DNA of 13,634 bases from HGM11525 sp045649145 (GCA_045649145.1 JAZRPK010000050.1:1-13634); one strand, 5' to 3'. Counted from the first letter of the stretch, positions 1 through 7,854 are shown. Numbers and translations: made by a program. Notes: generated from the letters alone by a model not told the origin.

Positions 1-1
1 G

Positions 2-1150
2 GCCTCCGACTTAATTAAAATAGTTCATGAAGAGCTTGCGCTTATTATGGGTGGTGAAAACCCCAATGAGGGCCGTGTTAAATTTTCTTCCAAACCGCCT
101 ACAATAATTATGCTCTGCGGCTTGCAGGGTGCAGGTAAGACAACAGCCAGCGGTAAGCTTGCACTGTCGGTGAGAAAGCAGTTTGGCAAACGTCCGATAA
201 TGGTTGCCTGCGACGTCTACAGACCTGCCGCTGTTAAACAGCTTGAGGTTTTGGGCGCGCAGATAAACGTTCCCGTATTCACACTCGGAACGGACGTAAG
301 TCCTGTTGAGATTGCGAAAAAGGCGGTTGAACACGCTAAAATTCACGGTAACGACCCCGTTATTATAGATACTGCGGGTCGACTGCATATTGACGAGGCG
401 CTGATGCAGGAGCTAAAGGATATTAAATCGGCGACTAACCCTGATGAGATACTTCTTGTGGTTGACGCAATGACAGGTCAGGATGCCGTTAATGTTTCCG
501 AAAGCTTTGACAAAGAGCTTGATGTTTCGGGCGTTATACTTTCAAAGCTTGACGGCGATACCAGAGGCGGTGCGGCACTTTCGGTGCGAGCAGTTACCAA
601 TAAGCCGATTAAGTATGCGTCAATGGGCGAAAAGCTCTCCGACTTAGAGCCGTTTCATCCGGAGCGTATGGCGAGCAGAATTCTCGGAATGGGCGATGTG
701 CTTACTCTCATTGATAAGGCACAAGAAGTCATAGACGAGGAAGAGGCGGCAGCTCTCGAAAAAAAGATGCGAGAACAAAGCTTTGACCTTGAGGACTTTT
801 TAGCTCAATTGCAGCAGATTAAAAAGCTTGGGTCTTTTGGGCAGATTTTGGGAATGTTACCCGGAATTGATAAAAAGGCTATGGAGCAGATAAATACCGA
901 AGAAACGGAAAAGAAGATGAAACGCACCGAGGCTATTATCCGCTCGATGACGCCGGGTGAAAGACGTAAGCCGCAAATTATTGCAGCAAGCCGAAAGGTG
1001 AGAATTGCAAAGGGTAGCGGAACGAGAGTTCAGGACGTAAACGAGCTTTTGAAACAGTTTGACCAGATGAAGAAGATGATGAAAGAGCTTTCGGGACCCA
1101 AACAAGCACGTCTTCTTAAAAAGATGCAAAAAATGAAGGGTAAGATATAA
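2..1150 (+). CDS. ffh: Signal recognition particle protein Ffh (SRP54), 5'-truncated by window
   Basis: GTPase subunit of the signal recognition particle. It binds 4.5S RNA and signal sequences of nascent membrane and secreted proteins and delivers ribosomes to FtsY at the membrane. The frame is open from base 2 (visible start ASDLIKIVHEEL) and ends at TAA 1148-1150. The visible 382 residues lack roughly the first 65-70 of the N domain, because the family is usually about 445-450 aa. The G domain shows the P-loop GLQGAGKTT (about visible residues 40-48), DTAGRLH (G3) and SKLDGDTRGGA (G4 plus the SRP-specific insertion). The Met-rich M domain follows, with SMTPGER and GSGTRVQDVN motifs and the run QFDQMKKMMKEL. 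Any internal Met such as base 47 is not the true start, since conserved N-domain sequence precedes it. rpsP follows after 53 bp, the usual Firmicutes order. Identification is certain. Confidence 0.98.
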   Translation, partial: ASDLIKIVHEELALIMGGENPNEGRVKFSSKPPTIIMLCGLQGAGKTTASGKLALSVRKQFGKRPIMVACDVYRPAAVKQLEVLGAQINVPVFTLGTDVSPVEIAKKAVEHAKIHGNDPVIIDTAGRLHIDEALMQELKDIKSATNPDEILLVVDAMTGQDAVNVSESFDKELDVSGVILSKLDGDTRGGAALSVRAVTNKPIKYASMGEKLSDLEPFHPERMASRILGMGDVLTLIDKAQEVIDEEEAAALEKKMREQSFDLEDFLAQLQQIKKLGSFGQILGMLPGIDKKAMEQINTEETEKKMKRTEAIIRSMTPGERRKPQIIAASRKVRIAKGSGTRVQDVNELLKQFDQMKKMMKELSGPKQARLLKKMQKMKGKI

Positions 1151-1203
1151 CAAGTCTATAAGGCTTTTATATACAAAAGAAATAATTTTGGAGGTGAAAT
1201 AAA

Positions 1204-1446
1204 ATGGCAGTTAAAATCAGACTTAGAAGAATGGGTGCAAAGAAGGCTCCTTTCTATAGAGTTGTAGTTGCTGACTCAAGATACCCCAGAGACGGTAGAT
1301 TTATCGAGGAAATCGGAACATATAACCCCTTGACAGATCCCGCTACTGTAAACATTGATTCAGAACTTGCTAAGAAGTGGCTTGGTAACGGCGCACAGCC
1401 GACCGATACCGTAAAGGCTCTTTTGAAAAAACAGGGAATTATGTAA
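1204..1446 (+). CDS. rpsP: 30S ribosomal protein bS16
   Basis: Small-subunit ribosomal protein S16, which helps assembly of the 5' domain of 16S rRNA. The 80-residue protein is the normal family length. It opens MAVKIRLRRMGAKKAPFYRV, followed by VVADSRYPRDGRFIEEIGTYNP, the S16 signature region. The start is set by a near-perfect ribosome binding site (GGAGGTG, 1190-1196), 7 bp before the ATG. It lies between ffh and khpA as in many Firmicutes. No promoter is obvious in the 53-bp gap after ffh, so co-transcription with ffh is inferred. Confidence 0.98.
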   Translation: MAVKIRLRRMGAKKAPFYRVVVADSRYPRDGRFIEEIGTYNPLTDPATVNIDSELAKKWLGNGAQPTDTVKALLKKQGIM

Positions 1447-1447
1447 T

Positions 1448-1463
1448 TTTCCTAAACAGGAAA
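1448..1463 (+). promoter_or_regulatory. Small hairpin covering the khpA ribosome binding site
   Basis: TTTCCT (1448-1453), loop AAAC, AGGAAA (1458-1463): a perfect 6-bp stem directly after the rpsP stop codon, whose 3' arm is the first part of the khpA Shine-Dalgarno region. It could make khpA translation depend on ribosomes finishing rpsP. The stem is short and AT-rich, so a real effect is uncertain. Confidence 0.3.
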
Positions 1464-1477
1464 GGATTGTTTTTGAA

Positions 1478-1705
1478 ATGAAAGAGGTTTTAGAGCTTAT
1501 TGCAAAGGCTCTTGTAGATGACGAGGACGCTGTGTCAGTAACTGAGGTTGAGGGCGAGCAGTCTGTTATCCTTGAGCTTAGAGTGGCAAACGCAGATATG
1601 GGCAAGGTTATAGGAAAGCAGGGTAGAATTGCCAAGGCTATCCGTACCGTTGTCAAGGCAGCAGCAAGCCGTGAAAACAAGCGTGTTGTTGTTGAGATTG
1701 TATAA
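1478..1705 (+). CDS. khpA: KH-domain RNA-binding protein KhpA (YlqC family)
   Basis: Small single-KH-domain RNA-binding protein of 75 aa, typical for KhpA/YlqC. In other Firmicutes KhpA pairs with KhpB (Jag/EloR) and affects cell elongation and RNA metabolism; that role is family knowledge, not visible here. The KH signature is the GxxG loop in GKVIGKQGRIAKAIR (about residues 46-60), followed by a helix and a final strand VVVEIV. The ribosome binding site AGGAAAGGA (1458-1466) lies partly in a 6-bp stem formed just after the rpsP stop (TTTCCT 1448-1453 with AGGAAA 1458-1463). The gene ends 13 bp before a hairpin with a short T-run. Confidence 0.95.
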   Translation: MKEVLELIAKALVDDEDAVSVTEVEGEQSVILELRVANADMGKVIGKQGRIAKAIRTVVKAAASRENKRVVVEIV

Positions 1706-1718
1706 GTGTACTCTATGG

Positions 1719-1745
1719 AGCGGCTCTTTTTAAGAGCCGCTTTTT
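1719..1745 (+). terminator. Hairpin with short T-run between khpA and rimM (terminator or attenuator)
   Basis: AGCGGCTCTT (1719-1728) pairs with AAGAGCCGCT (1732-1741) around a TTT loop, followed by only four more T before GCC. It has the form of an intrinsic terminator but a weak tail. It sits inside what is normally one operon, and I see no promoter between it and rimM. Partial termination that lowers rimM-trmD output relative to ffh-rpsP-khpA is the likeliest reading. Confidence 0.75.
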
Positions 1746-1768
1746 GCCATTAGAAAGGAATGAGTTTT

Positions 1769-2269
1769 ATGGATTTACTCGAGGTTGGAAAGATTGTAAA
1801 TACGCACGGGCTTAAGGGCGAGGTAAAAGTTGTACCATGGACCGATTACCCCGAGGTATTTGAAAATATAAAAAAAGTATCTCTTGCAGACGGAAAAGAA
1901 TTATCTGTGAAAGGTATAAAATATCAGAAGAATAATATTATTGTAAAGTTTGCAGAAATATCGTATATTGATGAAGCAGAAAAGCTTAAGGGCTGTGTTT
2001 TGTTTGCTCAAAGGAGTGAGCTGGGTGAGCTTGATGACGGAGTACACTACATTGCCGACCTTATCGGTATGCAGGTTATCTCTGACGAGGGCGAAAAGCT
2101 GGGCGAAATTTCCGATGTGCTGCAAACGGGTGCAAATGATATATACGAAGTAAAAAGAGAAGGGAAAAAGCCGTTACTGATACCGGTTATAGACAGCGTT
2201 GTTTTGGATATTGATAGCAAAAATGCTGTTGTAACGGTACATTTGATTGACGGCTTGCTTGATTTGTGA
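1769..2269 (+). CDS. rimM: 16S rRNA processing/ribosome maturation factor RimM
   Basis: Assembly factor that binds ribosomal protein S19 and the head of the 30S subunit during 16S rRNA maturation. The N-terminal RimM beta barrel opens with LLEVGKIVNTHGLKGEVKV, the family hallmark, and the C-terminal PRC-barrel part contains DLIGMQV, LGEISDVLQTGANDIYEV and LLIPVIDSVV. An in-frame ATG at 1760 exists, but it abuts the ribosome binding site (AAGGA 1755-1759). The ATG at 1769 has 9-bp spacing and begins MDLLEVGK, so I prefer it, giving 166 aa, normal for the family. The stop TGA overlaps the trmD ATG by one base, implying translational coupling. Confidence 0.95.
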   Translation: MDLLEVGKIVNTHGLKGEVKVVPWTDYPEVFENIKKVSLADGKELSVKGIKYQKNNIIVKFAEISYIDEAEKLKGCVLFAQRSELGELDDGVHYIADLIGMQVISDEGEKLGEISDVLQTGANDIYEVKREGKKPLLIPVIDSVVLDIDSKNAVVTVHLIDGLLDL

Positions 2270-3006
2270 TGAAATTTGATGTATTAACGCTTTTTCCGGG
2301 TATGTTTGAGGCAGTACTTGGGGACAGTATTATTGCGCGTGCCGAAAAAGCAGGCATTATTGAAATGAACTTTATCAATATACGCGATTTTTCGACCAAC
2401 AAGCATAAAAAAACCGACGACTATCCCTATTCTGGCGGCGGCGGTATGCTTATGACACCGCAACCGATTTATGATGCGTATAAAAGTATTGAAAATAATG
2501 CTAAAGTAAAACCCCACACAATATATATGTCACCACAGGGAAAAACATTTACCCAACAAAAAGCACGTGAGCTTGCTCAGTATGAGCACATTGTAATCCT
2601 TTGCGGACATTATGAGGGTGTTGACCAGCGTGTTCTGGATATGATTGTAGACGAGGAAATTTCAATAGGAGATTTTGTCCTGACAGGTGGCGAAATACCA
2701 GCTATGGCAGTTATTGACTCGGTATCGAGAATGCTTCCGGGAGTCTTGTCGGCTGAGGAAAACTTTATGAACGAGAGCCATTTTAGCGGTCTTTTGGAAT
2801 ATCCGCAGTACACAAGGCCTGAGGAATTTATGGGCGTAAAAATTCCGGAGGTACTTCTTTCGGGACATCACAAGAATATTGAACAATGGAAAAGAGAAAA
2901 AGCGATAGAAACGACGTACAAAAAACGCCCCGATCTTTTGGAAACTGCACAGCTTTCGGATAAGGATTTGTTGTATATTGAAAAGTTGAAGAAAGGTGAA
3001 AAATAA
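2269..3006 (+). CDS. trmD: tRNA (guanine-N1-)-methyltransferase TrmD
   Basis: SAM-dependent enzyme that methylates G37 at N1 in tRNAs with GG at 36-37, preventing +1 frameshifts. It is a SPOUT-class trefoil-knot dimer. Visible motifs in order are MKFDVLTLFPGMF at the start, YSGGGGMLMTP, LCGHYEGVDQRVLD and IGDFVLTGGE with PAMAVIDSVSRMLPGVL (the knot and SAM-binding loops), then LEYPQYTRP and PEVLLSGHHKNIEQW. A GTG at 2266 would add one Met, but the ATG at 2269 overlaps the rimM stop (TGATG) and gives the canonical N-terminus and 245 aa. No strong Shine-Dalgarno precedes it, consistent with translational coupling to rimM. The usual next gene, rplS, is absent; a ROK kinase follows 1 bp after the stop. 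Confidence 0.98.
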   Translation: MKFDVLTLFPGMFEAVLGDSIIARAEKAGIIEMNFINIRDFSTNKHKKTDDYPYSGGGGMLMTPQPIYDAYKSIENNAKVKPHTIYMSPQGKTFTQQKARELAQYEHIVILCGHYEGVDQRVLDMIVDEEISIGDFVLTGGEIPAMAVIDSVSRMLPGVLSAEENFMNESHFSGLLEYPQYTRPEEFMGVKIPEVLLSGHHKNIEQWKREKAIETTYKKRPDLLETAQLSDKDLLYIEKLKKGEK

Positions 3007-3007
3007 A

Positions 3008-3952
3008 ATGTATGTAGGTATTGATTTAGGCGGTACAAATATAGCAGCAGGTGTTGTGACAGAGGACGGAAAGATTTTGACACAGTCATCCGTTCCTACC
3101 AGAAAGGAACGCACACCTGAAGAGATAGCCGATGATATGGCAATGCTTGCAAAAAAGGTAATTGCAGACGCAGGTCTTAAGGAAAGTGATATTAAGGCTA
3201 TTGGTATTGGTGCGCCCGGTTCGGTTGTTAATGAAACGGGTGTTGTGGCGCATTCCAATAACATTAAAATGAACAAATTTCCGCTTGCAGACAGAATAAG
3301 ACAGCATATAGACCTTCCCGTAAATCTTGAAAATGACGCTAATGCTGCAGCATACGGCGAATATGCAATAAACGGAAAAGGCGCAGATAGCTTTGTGTTT
3401 ATCACATTGGGAACAGGCGTCGGCGGCGGTGTTGTTATAAACGGCAAGCTTTTCAGAGGCTTTAACGGCGCAGGTGCAGAGCTTGGTCATACAGCTATAG
3501 AACTAAACGGAAACCAGTGTAACTGCGGAAGAATAGGCTGTTGGGAAACATATGCATCGGTGACAGCCTTGATTAATCAGACCAAGGAAGCGATTGAAAA
3601 AAATCCCTCAAGTCTTATGGCAGAAATTGCAGCAAAAGAGGGAAAGGTTACAGGTAAAACTGCTTTCGTCGCTGCTAAAAAGGGCGATGCTACAGGTAAA
3701 GCAGTAGTGGACAGATACTTAGAGTATGTAGCCATAGGTATCACCGATATGGTAAATATATTCCAACCCAACAAGCTCATTATAGGCGGCGGAATAAGCC
3801 GAGAGGGCGATTACCTCTTAGACCCCATAAAGAAATATGTGGAAAAGAACGATTACAACAGATATCTGCCTAAAGTACAAATAGAGGTTGCGACATTATT
3901 TAATGATGCAGGAATAATCGGTGCGGCACTTGCTGCAAAATCCGAAAACTAA
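3008..3952 (+). CDS. ROK-family sugar kinase, probable glucokinase
   Basis: ATP-dependent kinase that most likely phosphorylates glucose to glucose 6-phosphate in the cytoplasm. The ATP-binding motif DLGGTN is at residues 6-11, the catalytic Asp is D110 in NLENDANAAAYGE, and GTGVGGG is at 135-141. The sugar-binding ELGH (158-161) and the ROK zinc motif CxCGxxGCxE (C171, C173, C178, E180) with H161 are all intact. Length is 314 aa, normal for the family. A GTG at 2996 is in frame, but the AAAGGTG site (2992-2998) is well placed for the ATG at 3008, which starts MYVGIDLGGT. It follows trmD by 1 bp, so co-transcription is likely. Glucose as substrate is inferred; ROK proteins also include N-acetylhexosamine and fructose kinases. 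No helix-turn-helix region is present, so it is not a ROK repressor. Confidence 0.93.
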   Translation: MYVGIDLGGTNIAAGVVTEDGKILTQSSVPTRKERTPEEIADDMAMLAKKVIADAGLKESDIKAIGIGAPGSVVNETGVVAHSNNIKMNKFPLADRIRQHIDLPVNLENDANAAAYGEYAINGKGADSFVFITLGTGVGGGVVINGKLFRGFNGAGAELGHTAIELNGNQCNCGRIGCWETYASVTALINQTKEAIEKNPSSLMAEIAAKEGKVTGKTAFVAAKKGDATGKAVVDRYLEYVAIGITDMVNIFQPNKLIIGGGISREGDYLLDPIKKYVEKNDYNRYLPKVQIEVATLFNDAGIIGAALAAKSEN

Positions 3953-3956
3953 ACTT

Positions 3957-3984
3957 AAGTGCAGTCTTATGACTGCACTTTTTT
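3957..3984 (+). terminator. Intrinsic terminator of the ROK kinase transcript
   Basis: AAGTGCAGTC (3957-3966), loop TTAT, GACTGCACTT (3971-3980): a perfect 10-bp stem running into six T on the plus strand. The minus-strand flippase gene ends in the loop (stop codon 3967-3969), so the 3' arm doubles as coding sequence for that gene's last residues. Read from the minus strand the tail is poor in T, so it probably terminates mainly the plus-strand transcript. Confidence 0.9.
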
Positions 3985-5583
3985 ATGTCCTAATGTAATT
4001 GTAAAACTGCTGTTTTTCTGAAAAAGTGCAATTGTTAAGATATATCCTGCAACGCCTATTAAGCAGCTTACAATAAATGCGAGTCTTGTGTTCAAATAAA
4101 TCCCTAAAACTGCATTAAAAGGCTTTATAAGTCCTGTCATAATACAGGAGGCGGCAAATGGTATACTGATAAGCCTTAAAAAATGCACAAAGTTGCCAAA
4201 GCTTTTTTTGAATATACAAGCAAGAATGATAAAGATGATAAAGGACGAAATGCACGTAGCAATTCCTGCACCTAATATGTTTATTTGGGGTATGCGTATC
4301 AATAGAGCAGAAAGGACGATTTTACAAATTAGCCCTGCTGACATTGCTACAAACGGCTCAAAGATTTTACCCGAAAGGTGCATTGCGGCAATCAGCATAT
4401 TGCTTGATGTCAGGAATATGAGCGAGGGGGACAGCGAACGCAGCATATCAGCAGAAAAGCGGTTACCAAACAAAAGATACAAAATATCCTCTGCGAAGAA
4501 AAAACAGACAGCAGCTGCAGGCACCGCTAAGGTGAGGATAAGTCCCAAAACACGCTCTGCTGTACGCACAGTATCTGAGGGTCTTCCTACATTTATCGAA
4601 GATGCAAACATAGGAGTTGCAGCGGCACTGACAGTTGCAATAATACCGATTGGGAGATTAAAGACCGTTTGTGCATATCCCGAAAATGCACCATAAAGCT
4701 TTCTTACGCCGTCTGTTGAGAGGGCAAGAGTGTTTGGAAGATTATCAAACACGTCAGTATATGCCGAATATCTTATTAGGAATTTCTCGGCATCGGCGGG
4801 GGAAAAACGAATTGACGAAAGAGCACTTCTTACAGCCGCAACCTCAGCCATTCCCAAAAGGGAAATAGCACCACCTGTTAAAAGCAGAGGAATTGCGACA
4901 TTAAAAACTGCTTTGAGCTCACTATGGTCAGATTTTGATTTTGGCAGATGCCGTATCCTTATGCGCCATACTATTACTAAAAGAGTGGTAGCAAATGCTT
5001 CTCCGATTGTAACACCCCAAACAGCGCCCTCTGCAGCCTTAAAAACGGATATGTTTACAAGCCACGACGCTAAAAAGAAACCGCAAAAGAGTTTAACCGC
5101 AGCCTCTGAAACCTGAGAAAATGCCGTCGGCATCAGGTCGGAGCGTGCCTCGTTTGAGCTTTTAATTACGGCACCGACGCTTACCAATACTACCGATAAC
5201 GAAATTGCACGTATCGCACCCACGGCGTTTGGTTCACGCAAGGAGAGCGCAAGCTCGGGAGCAAAGAGATACATAACCACGCTTCCTGCAGCACCGATTA
5301 TCAGAAGAACTGTGCCGATGCTTCTCACGACTGGTCTTATTCTGTCCTCACGCCCCAAGACGTTATACTCTGCCAGAAGCTTTGTTGCTGCAAAAGGGAA
5401 ACCGCTTGTAACGAGCGAGAGGAACATCATATACACCGAAAAAGCGGTGGAATAAACCGCCATACCCTCTTCTTTTAGTATATATGTGAGGGGTATCTTA
5501 AAGACAGCACCAAGAATTTTTGCAACTGCGTTTGCGCATATCAATATGATTGTCCCTTTTATAAACTTGCCCCGCTCTGTCAA
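3967..5583 (-). CDS. SpoVB/YabM-type MOP-superfamily (polysaccharide/lipid) flippase
   Basis: Polytopic inner-membrane protein of 538 aa, the size of Bacillus SpoVB and YabM. SpoVB-like features are a start that runs straight into a membrane helix (FIKGTIILICANAVAKILG), then EEGMAVYSTAFSVYMMFLSL, TSGFPFAATKLLAEY, and a MPTAFSQVSEAAVKL region. About 12-14 hydrophobic segments are spread over the whole length. Relatives export lipid-linked saccharides such as spore or vegetative cell-wall precursors; the substrate here cannot be read. The start is TTG at 5583, preceded by GGGGTGA (5588-5594) at 4-bp spacing; no better start keeps the first helix. It is divergent from aroA and convergent with the ROK kinase. 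Proximity to mazG and rqcP makes YabM the closest Bacillus counterpart. SpoVB itself cannot be excluded. Confidence 0.9.
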   Translation of the reverse strand: MTERGKFIKGTIILICANAVAKILGAVFKIPLTYILKEEGMAVYSTAFSVYMMFLSLVTSGFPFAATKLLAEYNVLGREDRIRPVVRSIGTVLLIIGAAGSVVMYLFAPELALSLREPNAVGAIRAISLSVVLVSVGAVIKSSNEARSDLMPTAFSQVSEAAVKLFCGFFLASWLVNISVFKAAEGAVWGVTIGEAFATTLLVIVWRIRIRHLPKSKSDHSELKAVFNVAIPLLLTGGAISLLGMAEVAAVRSALSSIRFSPADAEKFLIRYSAYTDVFDNLPNTLALSTDGVRKLYGAFSGYAQTVFNLPIGIIATVSAAATPMFASSINVGRPSDTVRTAERVLGLILTLAVPAAAVCFFFAEDILYLLFGNRFSADMLRSLSPSLIFLTSSNMLIAAMHLSGKIFEPFVAMSAGLICKIVLSALLIRIPQINILGAGIATCISSFIIFIILACIFKKSFGNFVHFLRLISIPFAASCIMTGLIKPFNAVLGIYLNTRLAFIVSCLIGVAGYILTIALFQKNSSFTITLGHKKVQS

Positions 5584-5610
5584 AAAATCACCCCGATAAA
5601 TAAAAAAATA

Positions 5611-5639
5611 TTGTTATGTTAATATATTTGTGTTATACT
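5611..5639 (+). promoter_or_regulatory. Sigma-A-type promoter for aroA-mazG
   Basis: TTGTTA (5611-5616), 17-bp spacer, TATACT (5634-5639) with an extended -10 TGT directly before it. It lies 38 bp before the aroA start in the 93-bp divergent gap with the flippase gene. No equally good promoter is visible for the minus strand. Confidence 0.75.
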
Positions 5640-5676
5640 TAAAATATGATAAAATTTCCTTTAGGGGAGAATATAT

Positions 5677-6948
5677 ATGACAGAGCTTAAGAAGATGAAT
5701 AGAATAAAAGGCGAGATAACCGTGCCGGGTGATAAATCAATTTCCCACAGAGGTGTGATGCTTGGTGCACTTGCAGATGGTATCACCGAGATAGACGGGT
5801 TTTTGACAGGTGCGGATTGCCTTTCAACAATTGACTGTTTCAGAAATCTGGGGATAGACACTGAAATTTCCGGCACTAATGTTATTGTGCACGGCAAGGG
5901 ACTTCACGGACTTAAAAAACCGCAAAAAACTCTCTATACGGGAAATTCGGGCACTACAACAAGGCTTCTTTGCGGTATACTTGCTGCACAAAGCTTTGAC
6001 AGCGTTATTACGGGTGATAGATCTATATGCAAAAGGCCTATGTCAAGAGTGGTAAAGCCATTATCGCAAATGGGAGCTAACATTGACGGTGAGTACTGTC
6101 CGCTTTCAATCAGCGGTGCTGAGCTTAAGGGTATTAGGTACAATATGCCCGTAGCGTCTGCTCAGGTTAAAACTGCTATACTTTTAGCAGGTCTTTATGC
6201 TGATGGCGAAACAGAGGTTGTTGAGATAGAAAAGAGCAGGGACCACACAGAGAGAATGCTCTCTGCAATGGGTGCTGATATAAAGTCTGAGGGGCTATCG
6301 GTTAGGATAAATAAGTGCAATAGCCTGTCGGGCGTACACATAAATGTACCGGGTGATATATCCTCGGCAGCATTTATCATTGCTGCTGCAAGCATTATGA
6401 AGGGCTCGGAGGTTTTGATAAAAAACGTCGGTGTCAACCCTACCAGAACTGGAATTTTAGACGCAGCACGTGCTATGGGCGCAGATATAACCGAAACAAA
6501 TCAGCGTATAGAGAACAACGAGCCCGTATGTGATTTGCTTGTTAAAAGTGCTGATTTGAAGGGGATAAGAATTGACGGTGCTATAATACCCAGATTAATA
6601 GACGAGCTACCCGTTATTGCAGTAATGGCACTTGCCTGTGAGGGAGAAACGGTTATAGCGGATGCGGCAGAGCTAAAGGTTAAGGAAACGAACAGAATAA
6701 CAGCTGTATGCACAGAGCTTAAAAAATGCGGGGCGGATATAACCGAAACGGATGACGGTATGATAATAAGAGGTGGGAAAAAGCTTACCGGAGCAAAGTT
6801 TTCAAGCTACGGCGATCACAGAATGGCGATGAGTCTTGCAGTGCTTGCACAGATTTTGGAGGGTGGGTCTTCAATAGACGATATTAGCTGCTGCGCCATT
6901 AGCTACCCTGAGTTCTTTGATGATTTTTACAGGCTGGAGGATAAATAA
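5677..6948 (+). CDS. aroA: 3-phosphoshikimate 1-carboxyvinyltransferase (EPSP synthase)
   Basis: Sixth enzyme of the shikimate pathway: joins phosphoenolpyruvate to shikimate 3-phosphate, on the route to chorismate and aromatic amino acids. Of 423 aa, normal for a single-domain EPSPS. Substrate-binding and catalytic residues are visible: PGDKSISHR (17-25, K20 and R25), TGNSGTTTR (88-96), KRPM (119-122), SAQVK (161-165), the catalytic Asp in RLIDELP (D309, E310), KVKETNR (334-340) and YGDHRMAMS (378-386). The NSGTTTR version of the PEP loop resembles the Bacillus/Staphylococcus type rather than the enterobacterial NAGTAMR type. The ribosome binding site AGGGGAG (5663-5669) serves the ATG at 5677. 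The stop directly abuts the mazG ATG. No other shikimate gene is in the window, so the pairing with mazG is not a pathway operon. Confidence 0.97.
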   Translation: MTELKKMNRIKGEITVPGDKSISHRGVMLGALADGITEIDGFLTGADCLSTIDCFRNLGIDTEISGTNVIVHGKGLHGLKKPQKTLYTGNSGTTTRLLCGILAAQSFDSVITGDRSICKRPMSRVVKPLSQMGANIDGEYCPLSISGAELKGIRYNMPVASAQVKTAILLAGLYADGETEVVEIEKSRDHTERMLSAMGADIKSEGLSVRINKCNSLSGVHINVPGDISSAAFIIAAASIMKGSEVLIKNVGVNPTRTGILDAARAMGADITETNQRIENNEPVCDLLVKSADLKGIRIDGAIIPRLIDELPVIAVMALACEGETVIADAAELKVKETNRITAVCTELKKCGADITETDDGMIIRGGKKLTGAKFSSYGDHRMAMSLAVLAQILEGGSSIDDISCCAISYPEFFDDFYRLEDK

Positions 6949-7737
6949 ATGGAGCTTAAAAAACACTATACCATTGATGACCTTTTGGAGATAATGCGTA
7001 TTTTAAGAAGCGATAATGGATGTCCGTGGGATAGAGAGCAGACGCACGAGAGTATTAAGAAGAATTTGATAGAGGAATGTTATGAGGCGATTGATGCTTT
7101 TGACAGCGGTGATGACAGGGCGTTTGCTAACGAGCTTGGTGATGTGCTGTTACAGGTAGTATTTCATGCACAAATTGCGTCCGAGCGAAACAGCTTTTCC
7201 TTTGATGATATTTTGTATGAGCTTTGCACAAAGCTTATAACACGCCACACGCACGTTTTCGGGGAAGATAACGCCGTATCAGCCGAAGAAGCGCTTGGCA
7301 GCTGGGAAAAGAACAAGAAAAAGGAGAAATCTGCCGTTAGCTATACCGATACGATTTTAGACATACCGCACGGCTTTCCTGCACTTTTGCGTGCGCAGAA
7401 GGTATCTAAAAAAGCGGCTGCTGCCGGCTTTGAATGGGACGATATTGAGGGCGTAATAGACAAGGTGGCGGAAGAGGCTAAAGAGGTTTCTAATGCCAAA
7501 ACGCAAGCTGAACGAGAGGAAGAATTTGGTGATTTGCTTTTTACAATGGTAAATGTGGGCAGGCACTTAGGCATAGACTCAGAAACTGCTCTTGGCAGTG
7601 CAACGTCAAAATTTATAGACAGATTTTCGCGTATGGAAAGTGCCGTAATCGCTGATAATAAGAGTCTGGATGACCTTACTGCAGCAGAAATGGACGGTTA
7701 TTGGTGTAAAATTAAACAAAATACTGACAAAAAGTAG
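6949..7737 (+). CDS. mazG: Nucleoside triphosphate pyrophosphohydrolase MazG
   Basis: Hydrolyses (d)NTPs to NMP and pyrophosphate, cleaning the nucleotide pool; in E. coli it also lowers ppGpp. The 262 aa hold two MazG domains. The first has the metal-binding EExxE (E42, E43, E46) and ExxD (E62, D65 in NELGDVLLQVVFH); the second has EEAKE (175-179) and EFGDLLF (E192, D195). CPWDREQTHESI (25-36) is a further MazG signature. Unlike Bacillus YabN it has no N-terminal tetrapyrrole methylase domain and matches the E. coli-like length. Its ribosome binding site (GGAGG, 6936-6940) is inside the last aroA codons and the ATG follows the aroA stop with no gap, so the two are co-translated. No terminator is evident before the HU promoter. 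Confidence 0.97.
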   Translation: MELKKHYTIDDLLEIMRILRSDNGCPWDREQTHESIKKNLIEECYEAIDAFDSGDDRAFANELGDVLLQVVFHAQIASERNSFSFDDILYELCTKLITRHTHVFGEDNAVSAEEALGSWEKNKKKEKSAVSYTDTILDIPHGFPALLRAQKVSKKAAAAGFEWDDIEGVIDKVAEEAKEVSNAKTQAEREEEFGDLLFTMVNVGRHLGIDSETALGSATSKFIDRFSRMESAVIADNKSLDDLTAAEMDGYWCKIKQNTDKK

Positions 7738-7766
7738 TTAATTATGCTAAAAAATTCATAAAATGC

Positions 7767-7795
7767 TTGACAACATTGATTAAATATTATACAAT
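7767..7795 (+). promoter_or_regulatory. Strong sigma-A promoter of the HU gene
   Basis: A perfect -35 TTGACA (7767-7772), 17-bp spacer, and TACAAT (7790-7795). An overlapping TATACA (7788-7793) gives a 15-bp alternative. The implied leader of about 50 nt ends in the AAGGAGG site of the HU gene. Confidence 0.85.
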
Positions 7796-7854
7796 GAACA
7801 AAGGTAAATCAAGGGAATATCCCATTTTTATTAAATTTTAAGGAGGATTTCACA

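Noticed and set aside
1760..1768. rimM start at ATG 1760
   Set aside because: The AAGGA site directly abuts this ATG, leaving no spacing; ATG 1769 has 9 bp and gives the usual N-terminus.
2996..3007. ROK kinase start at GTG 2996
   Set aside because: This GTG is part of the probable Shine-Dalgarno sequence AAAGGTG, and ATG 3008 gives the canonical N-terminus.
2662..3447. Open frame of 261 codons on the minus strand across trmD and the ROK kinase
   Set aside because: It is antisense to two genes with complete family motifs, crosses their junction, has Pro/Ser/Thr-rich shadow composition and no ribosome binding site that I can see.
4193..5116. Plus-strand open frames opposite the flippase gene
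   Set aside because: Their composition is that of an antisense shadow of a membrane-protein gene, and no promoter or Shine-Dalgarno sequence supports them.
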